This document shows positions 5,739 through 12,193 of a DNA stretch of 12,968 bases, piece after piece. Made by a program: the position numbers and the translations under genes. Origin of the DNA: Candidatus Pelagibacter sp. (GTDB lineage: Bacteria > Pseudomonadota > Alphaproteobacteria > Pelagibacterales > Pelagibacteraceae). The notes beneath the pieces are model-generated. The model was not told the origin of the DNA. It worked only from the letters and a program-made list of their open reading frames with translations, and did not search any database. How positions within the stretch are numbered: position 1 is the stretch's first letter; the number at the start of each line of letters is the position of its first letter. The stretch lies in assembly GCA_002704185.1 (NCBI GenBank), contig PAFP01000028.1, positions 1-12,968 of the forward strand. Direction: 5' to 3'.

Positions 5739-7343
5739 TTGAAACAAAAACTTAAAATTGGTATTTTACTAGACAATTATTCAATTAGTTATTTTGTAAA
5801 GGATATTATTATTTGGCTAAAAGAAAATTCAAATAAATTTGATGTTAATGATTATATTATTTTAAAAAGAAACCGACCTGTATTTGAAAAATTCATCACT
5901 CGCAAAATATATAAAAAAGTTTGTTTTAGATTTATTTCTATAATTGAAAGATTGATTTTAAAGATATCAAAATATCGAATTTATTTAAAAACTTACAACA
6001 TAAGAAACTTTTTAAATAATCAGTTAGTAGTGACAATAAACCCAAGTGATGATGAATTTATAAGTAAAAACTCCATTAAAGATATTAGGGAAAAAAAATA
6101 TGATATATTACTCAGATTTTCCAGTAGCATTTTAAAAGGAGATATTCTCAATTCAAGTAAATATGGCGTTATTTCTTTTCACCATGGCGATAATAAGCAT
6201 TATAGAGGTAGCCCAGCTGGTTTTTGGGAGGTATTACATAGAAAAAATAGTACTGGTTTTATAATTCAAAAATTAACAAGTGATTTGGATAATGGTGATA
6301 TATTTTTCAAAGGTTGGGTTCAAACAAAATTTTTTTATTTATTAAATCAAATTGAGCTTTATCGAAAAAGCAATTTTTATTTGAAAAAAACACTTGAAAA
6401 TATTTTTGATGAGAAAGATGCTGTGTTACCAAAATCTGGTAGGCCTGGACCTATCTACGAGATACCCGGAATATTAAAACAAATTAAATATATTTTTACT
6501 ACGATCGGTCATTTAATAAAAAAATATTTTGTTAAAAGATATAATTACAAATTGGCTTATTCAAGCAGTGTTGACAAATCTTTGCAAAACATAAAAATTA
6601 AAATTATTCAACCTGAAAAGAATACTTTCTTAGCTGATCCATTTTTGTTCAAATTTAATAATAAACTTTATTGTTTTGCTGAAGAATTTGATAAGAAATT
6701 AAAAAAAGGCAAAATAGTTAGTTTTTTAATTTCAGATGGCCAATTTACTCAAAAAACTATTTCTCTGGAGGAAAGTTTTCATTTATCTTTCCCTTTTATT
6801 TTTAGTTATAATGATCAAGTTTTTTTATGTCCTGATACGTCAGCGTTAAATGAAATTCGAATTTATAGATCTATAATTTTTCCAAGTAAGTGGGTATTTG
6901 AAAAAACATTAATAAAAAATATAAAAGCAACTGATACAATGATTTTTAAGAAAGATAATATTTTCTGGCTTTTAACAAATATTGATCGCTCTAATACTGA
7001 TGATTTTAGTCATGACTTGTCTATATTTTATTCATTTGAAAGCCCTATTAGTGATAAATGGGAAGAACATATATTAAATCCAATTTCAACCAATAGCTTG
7101 AGATCAAGAAATGCAGGTTTAATAAATTTAAATGATAATTTTTATCGTGTATCGCAAAAACAAGGTTTTGATAGATACGGTTTAGATTTCTCAATAAATA
7201 AGATAGAAAATATTAATAAAGAAAGATATTTAGAGTTTGAAGATAAGACATTAGATTCGAATTTAAAAGAGAATCTAAAAAAATATCAAAATATTCATCA
7301 TCTATCTATTTTGGATAATAATATAGTTTTTGATTTTGAATAA
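5739..7343 (+). CDS. formyltransferase-like domain fused to a GINT1-N-type propeller
   Basis: A 534-residue cytoplasmic protein with two domains. Residues about 5-225 resemble the formyl-transferase N-terminal fold used by Fmt, ArnA and sugar N-formyltransferases. The loop F-H-H-G-D-N-K-H-Y-R-G (147-157) corresponds to the usual N-x-H-P-S-L-L-P-x-Y-R-G, and D-L-D-N-G-D-I (182-188) to the D-x-G-x-I motif. His148 and Asp184 of the catalytic triad are kept, but the Asn position is Ser146. Residues about 285-534 resemble the glucosamine inositolphosphorylceramide transferase N-terminal propeller, with the A-D-P-F-L motif (299-303), R-N-A-G-L (457-461) and a terminal His-His-Leu-Ser. The start is TTG at 5739, since no in-frame Met occurs until residue 401, far past the first domain. 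It probably modifies a surface sugar. Formyl transfer itself is not certain given Ser146. Confidence 0.78.
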   Translation: MKQKLKIGILLDNYSISYFVKDIIIWLKENSNKFDVNDYIILKRNRPVFEKFITRKIYKKVCFRFISIIERLILKISKYRIYLKTYNIRNFLNNQLVVTINPSDDEFISKNSIKDIREKKYDILLRFSSSILKGDILNSSKYGVISFHHGDNKHYRGSPAGFWEVLHRKNSTGFIIQKLTSDLDNGDIFFKGWVQTKFFYLLNQIELYRKSNFYLKKTLENIFDEKDAVLPKSGRPGPIYEIPGILKQIKYIFTTIGHLIKKYFVKRYNYKLAYSSSVDKSLQNIKIKIIQPEKNTFLADPFLFKFNNKLYCFAEEFDKKLKKGKIVSFLISDGQFTQKTISLEESFHLSFPFIFSYNDQVFLCPDTSALNEIRIYRSIIFPSKWVFEKTLIKNIKATDTMIFKKDNIFWLLTNIDRSNTDDFSHDLSIFYSFESPISDKWEEHILNPISTNSLRSRNAGLINLNDNFYRVSQKQGFDRYGLDFSINKIENINKERYLEFEDKTLDSNLKENLKKYQNIHHLSILDNNIVFDFE

Positions 7344-8273
7344 TTATTTTTGGCAAATTACACAAATTCTGCCCAAAAAAAGCTCATCTAAATATTTAAT
7401 ATAAACCAATGGGTAACAAAGAATTTTAAGTAATTTAAATATTAGTAAATCTGCTTTTCTTCCATCATTAAAGATTGGTCTTTTAATCCACTGAACTTTC
7501 CAAAGTTCATTATTTAGAATACTTTCAAACATTCTTATAGAAGTACCATTAATAGTAGGTAATCTCTCCCATTTTTCCAAATAATTTTTTTTACTTTTAT
7601 ACCAATATGCATCTGTCCCTCTATCTTTTAATATTTGAAAATATACCTCGGTAAGTTTTTTAGAACTAAAAAACCAGTGTAAAAAAGGTAGCTTAGTAAC
7701 AAAATTTAAATGTGACTCAAATGGTTGGAGGTATTGTGGAAATAATGCCAAAAGCTTTCCTCCAGGTTTTAGAACTCTATAACATTCTTGCATTGATTTA
7801 TTTAAATCACTTACATGCTCAAAGGTATCCGTGCTAATTAAAATATCTATAGAATTATTTTCAAAAGGTAAATTTTCATTTTGTGAAGTAAAAAATTCTG
7901 CATCAATATTTTTCTCTTTTGCGAATTCTTCTCCAGCAACTTTGAAAATTGGATTTATATCAATACCATAACATTTTCTAAATCTGAATTCCTCAGCCCA
8001 GGAAATCACCCTTCCTGCTGTAAAACATCCCAAATCTAATACAACTTTATCTTTAAGTTCTTCAGGCTTTATATACGGAAAGAAATATTTTTTTAACCAT
8101 GAATGTTTATTTGACTTTTCAATTTCGTATCTGGCAAGTGATGTTAATCTTCTTATTTCTTTTTGACGAATTTTATCTGCCTCAGTATAATTCTTATGAT
8201 TAAAGATTTCCCAATTTTCATAATTTTTTTCGTTTGGTTTACCAGGTAGTGAATTCATTAAAAATTTGAGCAT
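7344..8273 (-). CDS. class I SAM-dependent methyltransferase (type 11)
   Basis: A 309-residue cytoplasmic methyltransferase. The SAM-binding motif I V-V-L-D-L-G-C-F-T-A-G is at 77-87, the acidic end of strand 2 in G-I-D-I-N-P (103-108), and the post-motif block D-T-F-E-H-V-S-D-L (149-157) with R-V-L-K-P-G-G-K (166-173) is typical of Methyltransf_11. The 70 residues before motif I and the roughly 120 after it, with aromatic segments such as F-L-H-W-F-F (197-202), presumably form the substrate site. The substrate is unknown. Its position next to polysaccharide genes makes a sugar or lipid methyltransferase plausible. It lies 8 bases downstream of the MazG-like gene and is probably co-transcribed. 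Its stop directly abuts the stop of the convergent fusion gene, with no intergenic base. Confidence 0.85.
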   Translation of the reverse strand: MLKFLMNSLPGKPNEKNYENWEIFNHKNYTEADKIRQKEIRRLTSLARYEIEKSNKHSWLKKYFFPYIKPEELKDKVVLDLGCFTAGRVISWAEEFRFRKCYGIDINPIFKVAGEEFAKEKNIDAEFFTSQNENLPFENNSIDILISTDTFEHVSDLNKSMQECYRVLKPGGKLLALFPQYLQPFESHLNFVTKLPFLHWFFSSKKLTEVYFQILKDRGTDAYWYKSKKNYLEKWERLPTINGTSIRMFESILNNELWKVQWIKRPIFNDGRKADLLIFKLLKILCYPLVYIKYLDELFLGRICVICQK

Positions 8274-8281
8274 AAAAAGTT

Positions 8282-8653
8282 TTACTTTACGATTTTTTTT
8301 AAGTCAGGCTCTCTATAATAAGGTCCTTTTAAAACTTTACCATTCTCATTATAAATTGGTTTTCCATTTTCATCTAATTTTGACATGTTAGAATCTTGCA
8401 CTTCTTTGAAGCACTGATCAAGGTTAATTCCGAATGCATGACCAGCACCATAAGTTACATAAAGTATATCTGTAAGGGCGTCGGCAACTTCAACAATATC
8501 TTTACTTTTTATCGCTTCTTTTAGCTCGCTTAATTCTTCTTCGATAAGCTTTAAACGTAAATTTTGAATTTTTGCATCTGGAAATGAGGCTTTAAATTGA
8601 ACATCTTGTCCAAAGGTTTGCATAAATTTTTTTACGTCATTGAAATTAGTCAT
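8282..8653 (-). CDS. MazG-like nucleotide pyrophosphohydrolase (phosphoribosyl-ATP pyrophosphohydrolase-like)
   Basis: A 123-residue all-alpha NTP pyrophosphohydrolase. This superfamily hydrolyses (d)NTPs or related nucleotides to monophosphate plus pyrophosphate with Mg2+, often for pool sanitation. The metal-binding pattern E-E-E-L-x-E (38-43) followed by E-V-A-D-A-L-T-D (55-62) is the E-E-x-x-E...E-x-x-D signature. The C-terminal N-M-S-K-L-D-E-N-G-K-P-I-Y segment (89-101) and the G-P-Y-Y tail match the short stand-alone PRA-PH-like proteins of bacteria and phages, not HisE, whose histidine-pathway neighbours are absent. The length is typical. It starts 34 bases from the divergent ccdA and is followed after 8 bases by the methyltransferase. 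The substrate is not predictable from the sequence. Confidence 0.85.
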   Translation of the reverse strand: MTNFNDVKKFMQTFGQDVQFKASFPDAKIQNLRLKLIEEELSELKEAIKSKDIVEVADALTDILYVTYGAGHAFGINLDQCFKEVQDSNMSKLDENGKPIYNENGKVLKGPYYREPDLKKIVK

Positions 8654-8687
8654 GATATTTAATAATAGATAATATAATATTTAAAAA
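8654..8687. promoter_or_regulatory. 34-base divergent promoter region
   Basis: Only 34 bases separate the divergent ATG codons of the MazG-like gene and ccdA, so both promoters must fit here or reach into the coding regions. A perfect TATAAT (8673-8678) lies ten bases before the ccdA ATG at 8688, and TATTAT lies on the minus strand (8667-8662) nine bases before the MazG ATG. No good -35 is seen at normal spacing. If used, both messages would be nearly leaderless. Confidence 0.3.
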
Positions 8688-9401
8688 ATGTCGCTTTATT
8701 TTATATCTTTTTTTGCTGGGGCTGTGAGTTTTTTATCACCTTGCGTCTTACCACTAGTTCCTGGATATATTTCCTTTATTTGCGGCACAACTCTTGAGGG
8801 TTTAGAAGAACAAAATAAATCATTTATCCTAAAAAATACACTTTTATTCGCCATTGGATTTTCAATAGTTTTTATTTCTTTAGGCGCTACAGCAACATTT
8901 TTTGGAGGTTTGCTTTTTAATTATTCTAAAATTTTTACCGTATTAGTAGGTATAATTATAATTTTTTTTAGTTTAAATATGGTCGGTTTATTACAATTAA
9001 GACTTTTAAATCAAGAATTTAGATACCATTTTAAAAACTATATTAAAAAACCCTACATAGCTTTATTAATAGGTGTAGGTTTTGGTTTTGGTTGGTCACC
9101 ATGTATTGGCCCTATTCTTGGAACAATTTTAACATTTGCATCTTTAGAGACCACTTTGACAAAAGGAATAACATTATTAACTATTTATTCTTTAGGGTTG
9201 GGTGTGCCTTTTGTTTTGTCAGGAGTGTATTTAACAAGATTTTTAATTTTTTCGAAAAGTATGAGATTGCATATTATTAGAATACAAAAAATCAGTGGAT
9301 ATATTTTGCTTTTAACTGGAGTACTTATAGTTACAGGTAAATTACAATCTTTAGGATTTTTTATTTTAAAATATTTGCCATTCCTTGGCAAACTAGGCTA
9401 A
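8688..9401 (+). CDS. ccdA: cytochrome c biogenesis protein CcdA (thiol-disulfide transporter)
   Basis: A 237-residue inner-membrane protein of the CcdA/DsbD-transmembrane family. It carries reducing equivalents from cytoplasmic thioredoxin to periplasmic thiol-disulfide proteins, chiefly for cytochrome c maturation. Six hydrophobic helices are visible. The two redox cysteines sit in the classic symmetric contexts: S-P-C-V-L-P-L-V-P-G-Y (Cys19, residues 17-27) and W-S-P-C-I-G-P (Cys139, residues 136-142). The length is typical of stand-alone CcdA. No thioredoxin-like partner gene or ccm gene is present in the window. The gene is isolated in its direction and its 3' end overlaps the stop of the convergent EamA gene by four bases. 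Confidence 0.93.
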   Translation: MSLYFISFFAGAVSFLSPCVLPLVPGYISFICGTTLEGLEEQNKSFILKNTLLFAIGFSIVFISLGATATFFGGLLFNYSKIFTVLVGIIIIFFSLNMVGLLQLRLLNQEFRYHFKNYIKKPYIALLIGVGFGFGWSPCIGPILGTILTFASLETTLTKGITLLTIYSLGLGVPFVLSGVYLTRFLIFSKSMRLHIIRIQKISGYILLLTGVLIVTGKLQSLGFFILKYLPFLGKLG

Positions 9402-10294
9402 AATTGTTTACTAATTTTCTTATTTGAAGAAAGAAGAATACCGATAACAATTAAAAGTGTACCTGCTATATGATGAAAAGAAAATTTTTCATTTAATATA
9501 AAAACTGCCATCAGAGAACTAAAAATTGGCATTAAGTGTAAAAACACACCACATCTACTCGGTCCAATAAGTTTTATTGCTGCATTCCAAAAAGTATATG
9601 CTCCTATACCTGCGAATAGAACAACATAACCAATAGTTAATATAACCGGAATGTTTATTGTAATTTTTTTTCCATAGATGAACTCGAATATATACATGGG
9701 GAATAAAAATAATAAACCGATAATAATTATAGTTTGTAAAAAAATGAAAGGTTCGAGTTTTATTTTTTTTTCTCCCAATAGTATTGAGTAGGTTGTCCAA
9801 GATATCATAGCAACAAACATCCATAAATCACCTTTATTTAAATCTAAAGACAAAAGTAATGAAAAATTTAATTTTGTAATAATAGATATAACTCCCAAAA
9901 AAGAAATTATTACTCCTATTATTTGATTTAATTTAATTTTTTCTGTTTTAAATAACGAAGAAAAAAAAATAATAAACACCGGAATAGTTGATATCATTAA
10001 TACGCCATTTAAAACCTGGGTAAAGTTAAGTGAATAATAAACAACTGAGTTAAAAACACTAATACTAGTAAATCCCATTATAATTAATAATAAAATATTA
10101 TCTTTTATTTCTTTTAAATTTGTTAACACACCTTTAATTGTGAAAGGCGCAAGTATTAAAAATGCAATAAACCACCTATAAAAGTTAAGGGTCAAAGGCG
10201 GTATATCGTATAGCGTAGCAATTTTTCCAACAATGAAATTACCTGACCAAAATAATGTACATAATGTCAAAAACAAATATGCTTTTATATTCAT
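9398..10294 (-). CDS. EamA/DMT superfamily transporter
   Basis: A 298-residue inner-membrane protein with about ten hydrophobic helices in two EamA repeats. Repeat one starts with F-W-S-G-N-F-I-V-G-K (15-24) and repeat two with D-L-W-M-F-V-A-M-I-S-W (about 151-161). The second repeat has the family's conserved G-P-S-R-C-G-V-F-L-H-L-M-P-I-F segment and the L-N-E-K-F-S-F-H-H-I-A-G-T turn near the last helices. Members export or import small metabolites such as amino acids, but the substrate cannot be deduced. It starts three bases after the stop of the small DUF6356-like gene and is the last gene of the minus-strand run. Its stop overlaps the ccdA stop (CTAA at 9398-9401 serves both strands). 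Confidence 0.9.
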   Translation of the reverse strand: MNIKAYLFLTLCTLFWSGNFIVGKIATLYDIPPLTLNFYRWFIAFLILAPFTIKGVLTNLKEIKDNILLLIIMGFTSISVFNSVVYYSLNFTQVLNGVLMISTIPVFIIFFSSLFKTEKIKLNQIIGVIISFLGVISIITKLNFSLLLSLDLNKGDLWMFVAMISWTTYSILLGEKKIKLEPFIFLQTIIIIGLLFLFPMYIFEFIYGKKITINIPVILTIGYVVLFAGIGAYTFWNAAIKLIGPSRCGVFLHLMPIFSSLMAVFILNEKFSFHHIAGTLLIVIGILLSSNKKISKQF

Positions 10295-10297
10295 TCT

Positions 10298-10531
10298 TCA
10301 ATCTTGAGTATTATTTTTTCCTTTAAGCATTGAATAAATAGGCTCTAAATCATTATGCATATTTTCAATTGAGGAACTCGTTGTATACTCAAAAAAAGCT
10401 GGGCATATTGCATGGATAAATGCAGTAATAGATGAGCATAAACATTTCCAACTGATTTTTAAAGCAAACTTTTGATGTTGAAAATAAGTTTTATTTGCAT
10501 CTTTTAAATGTGATTTAATTTTATTAATCAT
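10298..10531 (-). CDS. DUF6356-like small protein
   Basis: A 77-residue protein. The central segment F-I-H-A-I-C-P-A-F-F-E-Y-T-T-S (38-52) and the preceding amphipathic stretch (S-H-L-K...Y-F-x-H-x-K-F-A-L, 7-24) resemble the small proteobacterial family DUF6356 as I remember it. There is one moderately hydrophobic segment (about 24-47), so it may be membrane-associated. The C-terminus is polar. No enzymatic motif is present and its function is unknown. It sits three bases upstream of the transporter gene and 45 bases downstream of the bactofilin, so it is probably in the same transcript. The tight spacing supports it being real and translated. The family name is less certain than the coding status. 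Confidence 0.68.
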   Translation of the reverse strand: MINKIKSHLKDANKTYFQHQKFALKISWKCLCSSITAFIHAICPAFFEYTTSSSIENMHNDLEPIYSMLKGKNNTQD

Positions 10532-10558
10532 ACTTTAAATATATCATGACTGAGAAAT

Positions 10559-10577
10559 AATTGGAACAAAACCAATT
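10559..10577 (-). terminator. possible hairpin at the bactofilin 3' end
   Basis: On the minus strand, AATTGG (10577-10572) pairs with CCAATT (10564-10559) around a 7-base T-rich loop, starting at the last base of the bactofilin stop codon. The tract that follows (ATTTCTC) is only mildly U-rich, so termination would be weak. It may instead attenuate or stabilise the message. A second, mutually exclusive pairing overlaps it (see findings). Confidence 0.3.
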
Positions 10578-11017
10578 TAGTTTTGATTTACTGCTTTTTT
10601 ATTTTCTGTATCTTCTGATTTAGACTTAACACTTTTTTGAGGAGTTGTTTTTTGACTGTTTTTCTGGACATTATCTGTAAGTCTTTTTAAATATCCATCA
10701 ACATCTGCGCCTTCATCTATTTTTAAATTTTCTTTGAAATATACATCGCCTTTAATTGTAGCCGTCTTACCAATTTTTACTTCTCCGGCTTCTGTTTCTC
10801 CTTCAACGTATCCAAAAACTTCGAAGATTTCTGCTTTAACAGAACCCATAATTGAACCTGTTTCTAGTAATTTGATATTATGAGCTTTTATGTTCCCATT
10901 CATTATACCAGAGATTTCAATCGTACCTCTGCTAGTCAAATCTCCTTCAACTTGTAAGCCTTCTCCTATATGCGAGACATTCGGACTTATATCGTTACTG
11001 TTATTATTATTAAACAT
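10577..11017 (-). CDS. bactofilin family cytoskeletal protein
   Basis: A 146-residue bactofilin. These proteins self-assemble without nucleotide into filaments on the inner membrane and guide local wall synthesis, stalk growth or chromosome positioning. The short disordered N-terminus (1-14, Asn-rich) is followed by the right-handed beta-helix core at about 15-112, with repeated hydrophobic/Gly turns such as I-G-E-G-L-Q-V-E-G-D-L, G-T-I-E-I-S-G-I-M-N-G-N-I and G-S-I-M-G-S-V-K-A. A Lys/Gln/Ser-rich disordered tail (about 113-146) completes it. Length and layout are normal. It lies 66 bases downstream of rodA in the same direction. This places it with the elongation genes mrdA-rodA and suggests it scaffolds or positions that machinery. 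No LmdC-like M23 peptidase is present in the window. Confidence 0.9.
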   Translation of the reverse strand: MFNNNNSNDISPNVSHIGEGLQVEGDLTSRGTIEISGIMNGNIKAHNIKLLETGSIMGSVKAEIFEVFGYVEGETEAGEVKIGKTATIKGDVYFKENLKIDEGADVDGYLKRLTDNVQKNSQKTTPQKSVKSKSEDTENKKAVNQN

Positions 11018-11083
11018 TTATTATAAGTTGTATATTAAATTGGATTAAGAGTCTTTAGTTAATAAATAAAAAAAGTACTAAAA

Positions 11084-12193
11084 TCAGTATATATTCTCGT
11101 CTTTATGTATATGGGCGCTTAAAACTAATCCAAGAGCAAACATTGCCGTAATCATTGCAGTGCCTCCATATGACATAATAGGAATTGGCACACCAACAAT
11201 TGGTAGTAATCCACTTACCATACCTATGTTTATTCCTACATATACAAAAAAATTAAATGATATTCCAAAACACATTAATCTTGAAAATGTATTCCTAGAA
11301 TTTTTAGAAATTAAATTAATTCTCAAAATTAGGAAAATAAACAGCAAAATCAACAATAAACATCCAAAATATCCAAATTGCTCTGCAAAAACTGTAAATA
11401 TGAAATCAGTGTGCTTCTCCGGTAAAAAATCTAAATTGCTTTGTGATCCTTTCATAAAACCTTTTCCAAATAATCCTCCAGATCCAATAGCTATTTTAGA
11501 TTGAATAACATGATAACCTGCACCAAGAGGGTCATTTTCGGGATTAAGGAACGTAAGAATTCTCTGCTTTTGGTATGGTTTTAGAAAAGAAATAGATAAT
11601 GGAGCAAGAATTAATACAGACAAAGCACCAAATGAAAAGATTTTTAAGTTTAATCCAGCTAACCACAACATTGCTATTGAAACTGCAAGAATAAATAAAG
11701 CTGTTCCGAGATCAGGTTGTTTTACTACGACAATAAATGGAACAATTATTATCGCTAGTGGAAATACTAGTTTTGTAATTTTGTCGCTATCTTCAACCTT
11801 GATGAATTGGTAGTATCTAGCCAAACATAAAATAACAGCTACCTTCATTAACTCTGAAGGCTGTAAATTAAATATACCAAAATTTAACCATCTCTTTGCT
11901 CCTTGAGCAGATAAACCAAAATAATCGACCAAAATTAATAAAAATATTACGAATGCATAAAAAATATATGCAGATCTCAACCAAACTTTAACATTAATTA
12001 TTGCAACAAATAACAATAATAAAAATGAAATTACAAATCTTATAAAATGTTTTTCAAAATAATTATTTTTATCCGTATCAATAGAATAGATTGTAAAAAG
12101 ACTAATAGTACCAATTAGCAAAACTAAAGAAATTATCACCCAATCTATATTTGCAATTTTTGTCTTAAAACTATTTTGAAATGAACTAAACAT
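11084..12193 (-). CDS. rodA: rod-shape-determining peptidoglycan glycosyltransferase RodA
   Basis: A 369-residue SEDS-family polytopic membrane protein that polymerises lipid II into glycan strands as partner of PBP2 in the elongasome. Family signatures are G-A-K-R-W-L (98-103), Q-P-S-E-L-M-K (111-117), K-Q-P-D-L-G-T-A-L (158-166) and the large periplasmic loop Q-S-K-I-A-I-G-S-G-G...G-S-Q-S...F-L-P-E-K-H-T-D-F-I-F (231-266). Asp263 corresponds to the catalytic Asp. The final G-V-P-I-P-I-M-S-Y-G-G signature is also present. About ten membrane helices are seen and the length is normal. The ATG at 12193 overlaps the end of the PBP2 gene by eight bases, so the two are translationally coupled. RodA, not FtsW, is indicated by that PBP2 partner. 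Confidence 0.96.
   Translation of the reverse strand: MFSSFQNSFKTKIANIDWVIISLVLLIGTISLFTIYSIDTDKNNYFEKHFIRFVISFLLLLFVAIINVKVWLRSAYIFYAFVIFLLILVDYFGLSAQGAKRWLNFGIFNLQPSELMKVAVILCLARYYQFIKVEDSDKITKLVFPLAIIIVPFIVVVKQPDLGTALFILAVSIAMLWLAGLNLKIFSFGALSVLILAPLSISFLKPYQKQRILTFLNPENDPLGAGYHVIQSKIAIGSGGLFGKGFMKGSQSNLDFLPEKHTDFIFTVFAEQFGYFGCLLLILLFIFLILRINLISKNSRNTFSRLMCFGISFNFFVYVGINIGMVSGLLPIVGVPIPIMSYGGTAMITAMFALGLVLSAHIHKDENIY

Noticed and set aside
8282..8653. Phosphoribosyl-ATP pyrophosphohydrolase HisE
   Set aside because: The C-terminal N-M-S-K-L-D-E-N-G-K-P-I-Y segment and the absence of his genes fit the general MazG/PRA-PH-like group instead.
9092..9391. Open frames of 62 codons (plus) and 68 codons (minus) inside ccdA
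   Set aside because: Both overlap the conserved second half of CcdA, including its Cys139 motif, and encode unrecognisable sequence.
9555..9824. 89-codon minus-strand frame inside the EamA transporter
   Set aside because: It runs in the same direction as the transporter but in another frame, and its sequence reads like a shifted version of a membrane protein. No start signal is seen.
11160..11504. 114-codon plus-strand frame opposite rodA
   Set aside because: It is the mirror of highly conserved RodA motifs (P-I-M-S-Y-G-G and S-Q-S...H-T-D) and has no independent support.
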